A stretch of DNA of 64,000 nt from Streptomyces lateritius (GCF_014649715.1 NZ_BMTO01000005.1:332214-396213); one strand, 5' to 3'. Shown: positions 51,668-62,729, numbered from the stretch's first letter. Program-made: numbers and translations. The notes: generated from the sequence alone by a model not told the origin.

Positions 51668-52780
51668 TCACCAGGCCAGCAGGACGAGTTCGGACGAGAA
51701 ACCGGGCCCGAAGGCGAGCATCAGACCGATCGTTCCCGGCGGCGGTGCTTCGGTCCGCGTGTCGCGCAGGATCTGCAGCACCGAGGCGGAGGAGAGGTTT
51801 CCCGCCGCCGCCAGGGCCCGGCGGCTGGGGGCGAGGGCGGAGTCCGGCAGGCCGAGCTCCTCGGCGAGCGTGTCGAGAATCCTCGGGCCGCCCGGGTGGC
51901 AGATCCACGCCGTGACGTCCCGCGGCTTCAGGTCGTGTCCGGCGAGGAACGACTCGACCTCCTCGGTCACATGCAGCCTGACCAGCTCGGGGAGCTCCCG
52001 GCCGAGCACCATCCGGAACCCCCAGTCGCCGACGTCCCAGCCCAACAGGTCCTCGGTCCCGGGGTACAGGCGGCTGCGCGTGGCCACCACCGTCGGCCCG
52101 TGGCCGCCGGTCCCGCGTGATGCGGCGGAGCCGCTCCCGGGCGAGGTGGTCGGGACGGGTGACGGGGAAGCGTCGGGGGCGGCGCCGACGGCCACCAGGG
52201 CGGCGGCTCCGTCCCCGAACAGGCTGCCCGCCACCAGGTTCGCCGGTGAGGTGTCCGCGCGCTGCAGGGTGAGCGAGCACAGCTCGGTGGAGAGGAGCAG
52301 CGCGGTACGGCCGGGCCGGCCCGAGAGGTAGTCGTGGACGCGCGCGAGGCCGGCCGCTCCGGCGGCGCAGCCGAGTCCGAACAGCGGCAGGCGTTTGACG
52401 TCGGGCCGCAGGCCGACCCGCGCGGCCAGTCGGGCCTCCAGCGACGGGGCCGCGATGCCCGTCACGGTCGTCGAGACGACCAGGTCGACCTCCTCCGCCC
52501 GTACCCCCGCCTCCTCGAGAGCCCGCTCGACCGCTTCGGTGCCCAGGGCGACGGCCAGTTCGACGAAGAGACGGTTGGTCTCGCCGAAGGCGCCCAGCCC
52601 GCGATAGCGGTCGAGGGGCAGGACGAGATGACGGGTCTCCACCTGGGCCGCCGCGTGCATCCGGCGCAGGAGACCGCTGTCGGCCCCGGGCGCCAGGCAG
52701 GAGACGAGGGCTTCGGTGATCTCTTGCTGCATGTAGCGGTGCGGTGGGAAAGCCGTGCTCACCGCAAGGACGCGAGTCAT
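51668..52780 (-). CDS. type III polyketide synthase (SrsA-like)
   Basis: A 370-residue chalcone-synthase-fold enzyme with triad Cys138 (GLGCAAG), His295 (ICHPGGPRILD) and Asn328 (GNLSSAS). It condenses malonyl- or methylmalonyl-CoA onto a fatty acyl starter and, by comparison with SrsA, should give an alkylresorcinol or alkylpyrone. Residues about 200-230 are a Pro/Ser/Gly-rich insert (DASPSPVPTTSPGSGSAASRG) that looks like an added disordered loop between two conserved blocks. The ATG at 52780 has TTGGAG 4 nt upstream. First gene of a three-gene operon and divergent from a UbiA gene. Confidence 0.93.
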   Translation of the reverse strand: MTRVLAVSTAFPPHRYMQQEITEALVSCLAPGADSGLLRRMHAAAQVETRHLVLPLDRYRGLGAFGETNRLFVELAVALGTEAVERALEEAGVRAEEVDLVVSTTVTGIAAPSLEARLAARVGLRPDVKRLPLFGLGCAAGAAGLARVHDYLSGRPGRTALLLSTELCSLTLQRADTSPANLVAGSLFGDGAAALVAVGAAPDASPSPVPTTSPGSGSAASRGTGGHGPTVVATRSRLYPGTEDLLGWDVGDWGFRMVLGRELPELVRLHVTEEVESFLAGHDLKPRDVTAWICHPGGPRILDTLAEELGLPDSALAPSRRALAAAGNLSSASVLQILRDTRTEAPPPGTIGLMLAFGPGFSSELVLLAW

Positions 52781-52858
52781 TGCTCCAACATAGGGACAGC
52801 GGGACGCCGGGGCCCTGAACCGGGCCCCCACGGGCGCGCCGTCGCCTAGCGTGGTGCG

Positions 52859-53767
52859 ATGCCCGCCACCACCGATGAAGGCCCCCACGCGCACCCGGCG
52901 CCCCCGGCCGGGTTCCCGGCAGCGGAACCGCCGGTCTTTGTCTCGCTGCTGAAGGCGAGTCACCCGTTGCCGGCGGCCGCTGTCACGGTCCTCACCGCGC
53001 TGCTGGCGGCCGCCGTCGGGCTGGGCCCCGGCGCCGGCGCCAAGGCGGTGGCGGCGGTCGCCGTCGGCCAGTTGTCGATCGGCTGGTGCAACGACCGGCT
53101 CGACGTCGGGCGTGACCGGGCGGCCGGACGCCGCGACAAGCCGCTGGCCGCCGGCACGGTACGGCCCGCGACGGTCGGTACGGCCGCGTGCGCGGCCCTG
53201 CTCGCCTGCGTCCCCCTGTCACTGGCCTGCGGGGTCCTGGCCGGCGGCGTCCACCTCGGCTGCGTCGCCGCCGCCTGGTCCTACAACCTCTGGCTCAAAC
53301 ACACGATCGCCTCCTGGCTGCCGTACGCCGTCGCCTTCGGCCTGCTTCCGGCCTTTCTGACGCTCGCTCTCCCCGGCAACCCGTGGCCGCCCCTCTGGTT
53401 GTCCGCGGCGGCGGCCCTGCTGGCCACCGGCGCCCACTTCGCCAACGTCCTGCCGGACATCGAGGGGGACCTCGCGAGCGGTGTGCTCGGACTGCCGCAG
53501 CGACTGGGGCGGCACCGATCGATCGCGGCGGCCGCGCTCCTGGCCTTCGCCTCCTGTGCGGTGCTGACCGTGGGGCCGACGGGACCCGTGACCGTGGGAG
53601 GCGGGGTGCTGCTCGCGGCGACGCTCGCCCTGTGCCTGCTGGCGGTCGCCGGGCCGGCCGCCCTCGCCCGCGGGCGCCTGCCCTTCGTGGTCGTCCTGGC
53701 CATGGCCGGAGTGGACGCCGTCCTGCTGGTGCTGGCCGGCCGCGCGCTCGCCCCGGGACACCTCTGA
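52859..53767 (+). CDS. UbiA family prenyltransferase
   Basis: A 302-residue polytopic membrane enzyme with two aspartate motifs for the prenyl diphosphate: NDRLDVGRD (78-86) and DIEGD (200-204). About eight hydrophobic segments. It would attach a prenyl chain to an aromatic acceptor, probably the type III PKS product. ATG 52859 has TAGCGT 6 nt upstream and no ribosome site, a leaderless pattern. It diverges from the PKS operon across only 78 bp, implying shared control. Confidence 0.9.
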   Translation: MPATTDEGPHAHPAPPAGFPAAEPPVFVSLLKASHPLPAAAVTVLTALLAAAVGLGPGAGAKAVAAVAVGQLSIGWCNDRLDVGRDRAAGRRDKPLAAGTVRPATVGTAACAALLACVPLSLACGVLAGGVHLGCVAAAWSYNLWLKHTIASWLPYAVAFGLLPAFLTLALPGNPWPPLWLSAAAALLATGAHFANVLPDIEGDLASGVLGLPQRLGRHRSIAAAALLAFASCAVLTVGPTGPVTVGGGVLLAATLALCLLAVAGPAALARGRLPFVVVLAMAGVDAVLLVLAGRALAPGHL

Positions 53768-53796
53768 GCGTCGACGCCGAGGGGCGCCCCGGCCCT

Positions 53797-53831
53797 GCGG
53801 CCCCGGCCCCGCGGCCCCGGCCCCGCGGCCC
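53797..53831. repeat. 14-bp GC-only tandem repeat
   Basis: GCGGCCCCGGCCCC is repeated exactly twice (53797-53810, 53811-53824) and starts a third time (53825-53831). It lies between the convergent UbiA and LLM-class genes, with further GGGGC/GCCCC symmetry that could form a terminator. Confidence 0.7.
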
Positions 53832-53860
53832 GGGCGCCCCGGCCCGTCGCCGCCCGTGGG

Positions 53861-54778
53861 TCAGCCGTTCCGGCCGCTGTCCTCCAGGTACGCGAGGACC
53901 TCCCGTACCTGCTCGACCGGACGGTCTCCCACCGGGCGCAGCACGACGGTGTCCGCGCCCGCGTCCCAGAGTCCGCGCACCCGGTCGGCCGCCGTGCCGG
54001 CGGAGCCGGCGGCGAGGAAGACCTCGCCCGGCGGAACCTGAAGCCAGTTCGCGTACTCCTCGACGATCGGGGCGGTCGCCGCCGCGACCCTCGTCGCGTC
54101 GTCGCCGACGCACAGGTGGGTGAGGACGACCAGCTCGTGCGGGCGCGGCTCCGTGGCCGCCGCCCGGCCCCTGCCGATGTGCTCCAGCGCGGCGGTGACG
54201 GCTCGCGGCCCGTGCCCCTCCGCGACGACGGTCCCGTCGGCGGCCCGCCCCGACAGCTCCAGCGACCGGGGACGTACGACACCGGCGACGACCGGCGGGG
54301 CCTCGACCGGCGGATGGACCAGCCGTACACCGTCGATTCGGACGATCCGGCCGTCCACGTGCGTGGTGCGGCCGTGCAGCAAGTTGCGCACGGCCTCGAT
54401 CGTCTCCTCGAGCAGCGCGAGCTTGTGAGGGGTCTCGGCCCCCACCTGCGCCATCCAGGGCGGCGCCCCGTGCCCGATCCCCGCGATGAGCCGCCCCGGG
54501 AACACCCGTGCCAGCATGGCCAGTTCCATGGCGAGCAGGGCCGGATTCCGCAGCGGGGCAGGCGCGATCCCGATACCCACGCGCACCCGCTCGGTCGCGG
54601 CCAGGGCGAGCGCCGCGGAGGCGATCGATCCCGCCCACGCGAGGTCCTCCACCACCCAGAGGTCGTCCGCACCGCACGCCTCCACCGCCTTCGCGAACCC
54701 GGCGAGCTCCTCGGGCCTGCGCTCCCTGTCGAACATCACGCCTATGCGGCGCCGTGAGGACGTACGGTCAGCTGACAT
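53861..54778 (-). CDS. LLM-class flavin/F420-dependent oxidoreductase
   Basis: A 305-residue TIM-barrel enzyme of the luciferase-like family: RIGVMFDRERRPEELAGFAKAVEACGADDLWVVEDLAWAGSIASAALALAATERVRVGIGIAPAPLRNPALLAMELAMLARVFPGRLIAGIGHG. The GIGIAPAPLRNPALLAMELAML segment and length suggest the F420-dependent methylene-H4MPT-reductase-like branch common in actinobacteria. Substrate unknown. ATG 54778 follows GAGG. It is convergent with UbiA and divergent from the fragment at 54846. Confidence 0.9.
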   Translation of the reverse strand: MSADRTSSRRRIGVMFDRERRPEELAGFAKAVEACGADDLWVVEDLAWAGSIASAALALAATERVRVGIGIAPAPLRNPALLAMELAMLARVFPGRLIAGIGHGAPPWMAQVGAETPHKLALLEETIEAVRNLLHGRTTHVDGRIVRIDGVRLVHPPVEAPPVVAGVVRPRSLELSGRAADGTVVAEGHGPRAVTAALEHIGRGRAAATEPRPHELVVLTHLCVGDDATRVAAATAPIVEEYANWLQVPPGEVFLAAGSAGTAADRVRGLWDAGADTVVLRPVGDRPVEQVREVLAYLEDSGRNG

Positions 54779-54845
54779 GGCCTCATTCCTTCCGCGAAGG
54801 GACGGCTCGCCCCACCCGTAACGGCAGGTCTTACGGTCCCGGGTC

Positions 54846-54990
54846 ATGAAGATCGTTGTACATGACACGGCGTCGGCCCTGCACGACATTCTCCGGAGCC
54901 CGCCGGAGCAACGACCCGACGCACTACGGGAGATGCTCAGTCCCCTGCAGGGCGTGCTGTCCCCGGAGGGCGTGGACACGGCCACGGCCC
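54846..54990 (+). pseudogene. N-terminal remnant of a DUF2268-like protein
   Basis: An ATG at 54846 starts MKIVVHDTASALHDILRSPPEQRPDALREMLSPLQGVLSPEGVDTATA, about 48 residues that look like the beginning of actinobacterial DUF2268 (putative Zn-protease) proteins. The frame then degenerates into Arg/Pro-rich sequence and runs on through the CMD gene's leader. The rest of the protein, including any HExxH, is missing. The assignment is from memory of the family opening. Confidence 0.4.
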
Positions 54991-55186
54991 AGATGCGCCC
55001 CCGCCCGGGCCGAGCAGGCGGAAGAGCGCTGGGGCGGGAGCGCCCAAGGAGGCTTTCCCCCCGGCGTACGCGACGGCACGTACCAGGCCGCGAGGGGAGA
55101 CGCAGGTCACATTCGTTCATGTCACGACGGGTGAGGGCCGTTCCGTCCAAGGGGTGGAAGCATCGACAACGACACAGGAGCCCACC

Positions 55187-55660
55187 ATGGAAGCTCGGTT
55201 GAACCTCCACGCCAGCCCCGTCGCCGCCAAGTTCGCCAAGCACATCGTCGCCGCCGGGCGCGTGCTCGCGGACTCGACCCTGCCGCTCGCGACGCAGGAA
55301 CTCGTGAAGTTGCGTGCCAGCCAGATCAACGGCTGCGGTTTCTGCACCGACATGCACACCAAGGACGCCGCGCACGCGGGGGAGTCCTCGGTGCGCCTCA
55401 ACCTCGTCGCGGCGTGGCGCGAGGCCACGGTCTTCACCGACGCCGAGCGCGCCGCCCTGGAGCTGACCGAACAGGGCACCCGCATCGCCGACGCGGCCGG
55501 CGGCGTCACCGACGAGGCGTGGGAGAACGCCGCCAAGCACTACGACGAGGAGCAGCTCGCCGCTCTCGTGTGCACCATCGCCCTCATCAACGCCTTCAAC
55601 CGCGGGAACGTCATCGTCCAGCAGCCCGCCGGCGACTACCAGCCCGGCCAGTTCGCGTAA
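55187..55660 (+). CDS. carboxymuconolactone decarboxylase/AhpD-like protein
   Basis: A 157-residue all-helical protein with NGCGFCTDMHTKDA, the CxxC-x3-H motif of alkylhydroperoxidase AhpD-like proteins, preceded by the Glu of TQELVKLRASQ. A peroxidase role is likely; decarboxylase activity is not implied. ATG 55187 has AGGAG 7 nt upstream; the frame is open further up (GTG 55154) without support. A strong hairpin follows. Confidence 0.93.
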   Translation: MEARLNLHASPVAAKFAKHIVAAGRVLADSTLPLATQELVKLRASQINGCGFCTDMHTKDAAHAGESSVRLNLVAAWREATVFTDAERAALELTEQGTRIADAAGGVTDEAWENAAKHYDEEQLAALVCTIALINAFNRGNVIVQQPAGDYQPGQFA

Positions 55661-55699
55661 CCCGGAGCACCTCGCCGGGACACCTCACCGGAACCGCAC

Positions 55700-55734
55700 A
55701 CGCCCCGGGCACCCCTTTCGGGGGCCCGGGGCGT
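55700..55734. terminator. strong bidirectional hairpin terminator
   Basis: ACGCCCCGGGC (55700-55710) pairs perfectly with GCCCGGGGCGT (55724-55734). The inner CCCC/GGGG (55712-55715, 55720-55723) continues the stem after one bulged A around a TTTC loop. It separates the convergent AhpD-like and rox genes. Confidence 0.9.
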
Positions 55735-55758
55735 CCCTCCGTGCGTACGGTGACGAAC

Positions 55759-58270
<2,512 letters not shown>

Positions 58271-58292
58271 GCTCGAAGTCTCGGTCGACGGC

Positions 58293-58331
58293 GATCGATG
58301 AGTCCAACACATGTTTGTCACCCCATCGATC
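58293..58331. promoter_or_regulatory. probable LysR-type operator between EamA and LysR genes
   Basis: GATCGATG (58293-58300) and CATCGATC (58324-58331) form a perfect 8-bp inverted repeat around a 23-nt spacer that itself contains the CAACACATGTTTG near-palindrome. It fills most of the 79-bp divergent intergenic region, as expected for a LysR activator site covering its own promoter. Confidence 0.65.
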
Positions 58332-58349
58332 TGAATCGAAGATGGATCC

Positions 58350-59225
58350 ATGGAGCTCCAGCAGATGCGCTACGTCCTCGCCGTCGCCGAGACGAACAGC
58401 TTCACCCGGGCCGCCGAACGGTGCATGGTCGTCCAGTCCGCCCTCAGCCACCAGATCGCCCGTCTGGAAAGGGAATTGGGCGCACGACTCTTCGAGCGCA
58501 CCAGCCGCCGGGTGCGACTGACACCGGCAGGTGCGGCGTTCCTCCCCGCCGCCCGTCAGTGTCTTGACGCCGCCGAGCGCGCGGCCGCCGAGGTCGCCGC
58601 GGCTGTCGGCGAGGTACGCGGACGGCTCAGCGTCGGCCTGATCCCCACCGTCGCCGCCGTCGACATCCCGAGTGCGCTGCGCGACTTCCGCCGCGCGTAT
58701 CCGAACGTGCGCATCGGCCTGCGGGTCGGCGCGAGCGAGGAACTCGTCGAACAGGTCAGGGAAGGAGCCGTCGAACTGGCTTTCCTGGGGCTGCCGACCA
58801 CGTCACGCCCGCACGGTGTCGCCGCCCACGAACTCGCCCATGACCGTCTCGTCGCCGTGGTCGCGCCGGACCATCCGCTCGCCGGAGAAGCGGCGGTCGA
58901 CCTTCACAGACTCTCTTCCGAGGTGTTCGTGGACCTTCCGGCCGGGACAGCCGGACGCGTCCAGTCCGACCAGGCCTTCTCCGCCGCGGGACTCAGCCGA
59001 GACGTCGCCTTCGAAGTGACCAACGCGGACTTCCTGGCGCGACTCGTCGGCCAGGGCCTCGGCATCGCCATGCTCCCCTCCGCCTACGTACGTCAACTCA
59101 GCGGCGTCACCACGATCGAGGTCACCGACGCGCCGGCCCGCGTCGAGTACGTCATCTGGAGCCGGACCGGCCGCACGCCCGCGGCGACCGCCTTCCTCGC
59201 CCTGCTCGACGTCCCGGCAACGTGA
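58350..59225 (+). CDS. LysR family regulator
   Basis: A 291-residue LTTR. N-terminal HTH MELQQMRYVLAVAETNSFTRAAERCMVVQSALSHQIARLERELGARLFERTSRRVRLTPAG; then a periplasmic-binding-like sensor (GRLSVGLIPTVAAVDIPSALRDFRRAYPNVRIGLRVGASEELVEQVREGAVELAFLGLP). The first Cys in the HTH (ERCMVVQ) is common. It probably activates the divergent EamA exporter. ATG 58350 has only a weak site. Closest in type to Streptomyces regulators of DMT exporters. Confidence 0.92.
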   Translation: MELQQMRYVLAVAETNSFTRAAERCMVVQSALSHQIARLERELGARLFERTSRRVRLTPAGAAFLPAARQCLDAAERAAAEVAAAVGEVRGRLSVGLIPTVAAVDIPSALRDFRRAYPNVRIGLRVGASEELVEQVREGAVELAFLGLPTTSRPHGVAAHELAHDRLVAVVAPDHPLAGEAAVDLHRLSSEVFVDLPAGTAGRVQSDQAFSAAGLSRDVAFEVTNADFLARLVGQGLGIAMLPSAYVRQLSGVTTIEVTDAPARVEYVIWSRTGRTPAATAFLALLDVPAT

Positions 59226-59894
59226 TGGGTCGGCGCCGCCGCCGACACCGAAGCGCCGGACCCTCCGGCCGTTCTGTCCCCGCACCACTCGGGTCGCGTC
59301 AGGTCGGACCGCTGGACAGTCAGTCCGCGTCGACCGCTGCGGCCTCCCCGCTGTCGCGGGGCTTCAGGAGCCCCCTCACCGCCCGCCGCCTCGGCTACGG
59401 ATCCACCGACAGCATGAACCGCGTCGGCGCCCGACTCCTCACCGAACTGCGCACCCAGGGCCGGACCGGCCTCATCGGCCCCCGGAACCGCGCCCCCGGC
59501 AGTACCGCTGGGGACGCGCTCGCCCTCATCGACGCTACCATCCGCCGCGCCTCCCGAGCCGGGCAGTGAACGCGCACCGTCTCCGCCTGGCGGGGAGCCG
59601 CGAAGGAATCACACGGCCTCGTACATCTCCCCGCTCAAGATGTCCCGCACCGTGGACGGGTCACGACACGCCGCGTCTTGCCGCCCGCAGCCGGCTCCGG
59701 ATACCCGGCAGGCAAACCCCACTGCACCCGCCCGCACGGGTGCAGGGAGTCGTCGGACACCCACGTGCTCACGACGGTGCACCAGGGACCGATCCCGCGA
59801 CTGCGGGGAGCAGACCCTGATCCTGCGACAGCCCCGCCGGGCTGACCCCGACGGCCCAGCGCCACGGCGGCGAGCCCGCTGCCTGGCGGGATGC
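59226..59894. other. 669-bp region with no supported gene
   Basis: Several open frames exist. One on the plus strand (to 59569) includes MNRVGARLLTELRTQGRTGLIGPRNR and one on the minus strand ends RDPSTVRDILSGEMYEAV just before a stop near 59611, which looks like a genuine C-terminus. Neither extends into a recognisable protein or has a good start. The region probably holds decayed coding sequence. No tRNA, IS end or strong repeat was found. Confidence 0.5.
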
Positions 59895-61004
59895 TCAGGA
59901 AGTGGTCACGGACACGGTGCCGACGACCGGCAGGTGATCGGACCACTCCTGGGTCGAGGTAACGACCTCGCAGGAAGCGAAGGAGTTCTTCGCGAACAGG
60001 TAGTCGTACTGCTGCGACTCGCGCTTGTACACCCAGGTCGACGGGCCGCCCGCAGGGTTCGTCTGCTCGGATCGACTCCACTTCGTCGGCGAGCCCTTGC
60101 GCGCGGTCGTGCCGAGCTGCTGGCACTCCCTGTACGTGGTGTACAGAGGCACGAGATTGGACGCCTCGCTCCCCGCCGCGCTGTCCCCCGGAGGCCGATT
60201 GTTGAGGTCACCTCCGAAGACGGTGTCGGTGCCGGTGCCGGTGATCTCCGTGAGGCGCTGGATCTGCGCGACGCGGTAGGAGAACCCGGCGCGCGCGTCC
60301 AGGTCTTCTCCGGGCGGCGTCAGATGTGTGGTGCAGAAGCGGACCGGCGTGTGCGACGTCCGCCGGACGCAGAGAGCCTTCAGCGAGATGCCGGCCTGCG
60401 GGGACGGGAGCTCGTACTCGTAGGGGTCGCCGAAGGTCCCCTTGACGGCGATGGCCATTCCCTGGACGCCTGGTATCAGCGAGCCGCGGCAGCGGAAGTT
60501 CGAGGTCGCGGGTGCGTTGTTGTGCTTGCGTACCGGGTATTCCCGGGTCACCGAGGGCTTCACCGTGATCGAGGCCCCCCACCTGTCCTGGGCGAGACGG
60601 TCGTAGGGGAGGAACGCGAGGTTCCAGTCCGCTCCCAGCGCGTCCAGCTGCTGCTCGACATGCGTGAGCAGGCTGTCCGCGTCCTCGGACTTATTGGCGT
60701 CGTAGCTCTTGTCGTTCTTGTACTCCTCGCCGCAGATCTCCTGGAGGAAGACGGCGTCGAGGCTCTTGGTTCTGGCCAGGTCGGCGACGGCCTTTGCCTG
60801 CCCGGCGGGATTCGTCTGGGCGTAGCAGTCACCCGCTTCGCCGCAGATGTTCCACGTCATCACCCGGACAGTGGCGGTGGTGGCGCCGACCGTGGGTTGC
60901 GGAGATCGCTCGGCGCTGTCGGAACCCGGTCTGATCACGCCGATGTACGCCAGTGCCGCAACGGCGACGACCGCCGCGGCCGCGCCGAGTTGGTGTCGCT
61001 TCAC
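59895..61004 (-). CDS. secreted endonuclease/exonuclease/phosphatase family protein
   Basis: A 369-residue protein with an N-terminal signal or anchor (RHQLGAAAAVVAVAALAYIGVI) and a DNase I-like fold: MTWNICGEAGD, FLQEICGEE, THLTPP, GGDLNNRPPGD and the final SDHLPVVGTV. Metal and catalytic residues are complete. The CRGSLIPGVQG and CVRRTS segments supply cysteines for an extracellular disulfide. Possible nuclease, phosphodiesterase or sphingomyelinase-like activity. GTG 61004 has GGGAGG upstream. It diverges from the FG-GAP gene. Confidence 0.9.
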   Translation of the reverse strand: MKRHQLGAAAAVVAVAALAYIGVIRPGSDSAERSPQPTVGATTATVRVMTWNICGEAGDCYAQTNPAGQAKAVADLARTKSLDAVFLQEICGEEYKNDKSYDANKSEDADSLLTHVEQQLDALGADWNLAFLPYDRLAQDRWGASITVKPSVTREYPVRKHNNAPATSNFRCRGSLIPGVQGMAIAVKGTFGDPYEYELPSPQAGISLKALCVRRTSHTPVRFCTTHLTPPGEDLDARAGFSYRVAQIQRLTEITGTGTDTVFGGDLNNRPPGDSAAGSEASNLVPLYTTYRECQQLGTTARKGSPTKWSRSEQTNPAGGPSTWVYKRESQQYDYLFAKNSFASCEVVTSTQEWSDHLPVVGTVSVTTS

Positions 61005-61067
61005 ACGCCCTCCCTTGATCCTTGATACCGCTCGGGAGTATAGGCTGCGCGGCGAACGCATGAACGA

Positions 61068-62729
61068 ATGGTGAAGGGGTGGGGGCAGTTGAGGCTCACT
61101 CGGCGTCGTACGCCGTGGATCGCGGCTCTGCTCGCGTGGTCGGCGATGTCGTCCATGCTGTCGGTGCCGGTCTCCTCCGCGGCGGCGGCGACCGCCGAGA
61201 CGCGCGGACCCGATCTGAACGGCGACGGATGGGCCGACATCGTCACGTCCTCGTCGGCGCGGCTGACCCGCTGGCGCGACCCCCTGCGGGGTCCCGCCGA
61301 TCTGGGTGGTTCGGTGTACGTGCTCCCCGGTGGTCCGACCGGGAGCCGTCCGGCCGCCGCGCTCCTCAATCAGGACAGCGCGAGCATCGCCGGGAGTTCG
61401 GAGCAGGAGGACACGTTCGGCCAAGTGGTCGCCACGGGTGACTTCGACAAGGACGGTCGCGCGGATGTCGCCCTGGGGAACGCGCACGAAGAGGTCGGCG
61501 GGTTTCTCGACGCCGGTGCCGTGACCGTCCAGTACGGGCAGAGTGCGGCCCCGTACGTGGAGGCCGGCAAGCCGGGGGCGCTCACCTTCATCGAGCAGGG
61601 CACCGTCGACGTGCCCGGTGACAACGAGATGGGTGACCTTTTCGGTACGAGTCTCGCCACGGGTGACTTCAACGGCGATTCCTTCGACGACCTGGCGATC
61701 GGCGCGCCCGGTGAGGCGGTCGGCACCTCCTTCGAGGCGGGGCGCGTCACCGTCCTCTACGGCGGCGCGAACGGCCTCACTGCCGCCGGCGCCCAGTCCT
61801 TCGACGGAACGGTCGCGGGCGCCGCCGAGCCCTTCGACCACTTCGGAGCCTCGCTCGCCGCCGCGAACCTGCGTGGCGACGGTCGCGACGACCTCGCTGT
61901 ACTCGCCTCGGGCGAGTACCTGACGGGTGTGGACGGGGCCTGGGGTGCGGCCATGGTCCTCAAGGGCCAGGCCACCGGCCTCGACTCCGTCGCACCGACC
62001 GTGATCAACGTGAATCACACCGGCACCACGGGACATCTGCGCACCGTGACCGCCGGCCACTTCCAGGGCTCCACCTACGCCGGGCTCGCCTTCTTCGCCG
62101 ACCAGGAGAAGGGCGCCGCACCGTTCTCGGGCGCGGTCGTGGTCGCCTCGGGCGGCTCTTCCGAGGTCTCCGCCACCGCCCTCACGCACCTCACCAGCGA
62201 GACGCCCTATGCCGACGCGTACTGGGGCGGCGCCCTCGCGGCGGGTGACATCGACGGTGACGGGACGGACGAGCTGGCTGTGGGAGCCCTGCGCGGGGCG
62301 CGCGGCAACGGCAGTGTCACGCTGTACCTCGGCGACACGGCCGGGCTCACAGTCCGGCCGAGGACGACCTTCACTGAGGAGACCCTCGGTGGGACGGGCA
62401 AGAACGGCGAGGGCTTCGGGTACGCCCTGTCCATCCAGGACAGCACCGGCGACGGCGTCGCCGAACTGATCGTGGGTGCTCCGTGGGAGGACGCGTCCGC
62501 GGCCCCGGTGGCCCAGACGTCCACCGTGGGATCGGCCTTGTACGAGCTGAGCCTGAGCATCCCGGCGGGCGGGCTGCCGACGCTCACCTCCTACCGCTCC
62601 ACGACGGCCTCCGCGCCCTCGTCCTTCGGGCCGGGCGGCGTGGGTCTGGCCGGAGGCGTGACCGTCCTCGACAACTACGGTGTCGAGCCTTCCCCTTGGC
62701 TCGACCGACTGCCTCCGCTCGTGTCATAG
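61068..62729 (+). CDS. secreted FG-GAP repeat protein
   Basis: A 553-residue extracellular beta-propeller. A signal (RRTPWIAALLAWSAMSSMLSVPVSSAAAA) is followed by repeated FG-GAP units, each with a Ca2+-binding DxDxDGxxD-like loop: DLNGDGWADIV, DFDKDGRADVALG, DFNGDSFDDLAIGAP, NLRGDGRDDLAVLA, DIDGDGTDELAVG and DSTGDGVAELIVGAP. It is integrin-alpha-like, seven-bladed by count, and probably binds a ligand or scaffolds an enzyme. Start ATG 61068; a plausible TAGGCT -10 lies at 61041. It may act with the divergent secreted nuclease-like protein. Confidence 0.9.
   Translation: MVKGWGQLRLTRRRTPWIAALLAWSAMSSMLSVPVSSAAAATAETRGPDLNGDGWADIVTSSSARLTRWRDPLRGPADLGGSVYVLPGGPTGSRPAAALLNQDSASIAGSSEQEDTFGQVVATGDFDKDGRADVALGNAHEEVGGFLDAGAVTVQYGQSAAPYVEAGKPGALTFIEQGTVDVPGDNEMGDLFGTSLATGDFNGDSFDDLAIGAPGEAVGTSFEAGRVTVLYGGANGLTAAGAQSFDGTVAGAAEPFDHFGASLAAANLRGDGRDDLAVLASGEYLTGVDGAWGAAMVLKGQATGLDSVAPTVINVNHTGTTGHLRTVTAGHFQGSTYAGLAFFADQEKGAAPFSGAVVVASGGSSEVSATALTHLTSETPYADAYWGGALAAGDIDGDGTDELAVGALRGARGNGSVTLYLGDTAGLTVRPRTTFTEETLGGTGKNGEGFGYALSIQDSTGDGVAELIVGAPWEDASAAPVAQTSTVGSALYELSLSIPAGGLPTLTSYRSTTASAPSSFGPGGVGLAGGVTVLDNYGVEPSPWLDRLPPLVS

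Noticed and set aside
59222..59569. Plus-strand frame after the LysR gene as a possible small gene
   Set aside because: It overlaps the LysR stop, lacks a ribosome site and family features, and its N-terminal half is Arg/Ser/Pro-rich; kept only as part of the unannotated region.
61079..61441. Alternative frame at the start of the FG-GAP gene
   Set aside because: The main frame carries a signal peptide and the first FG-GAP loops; the alternative has none.
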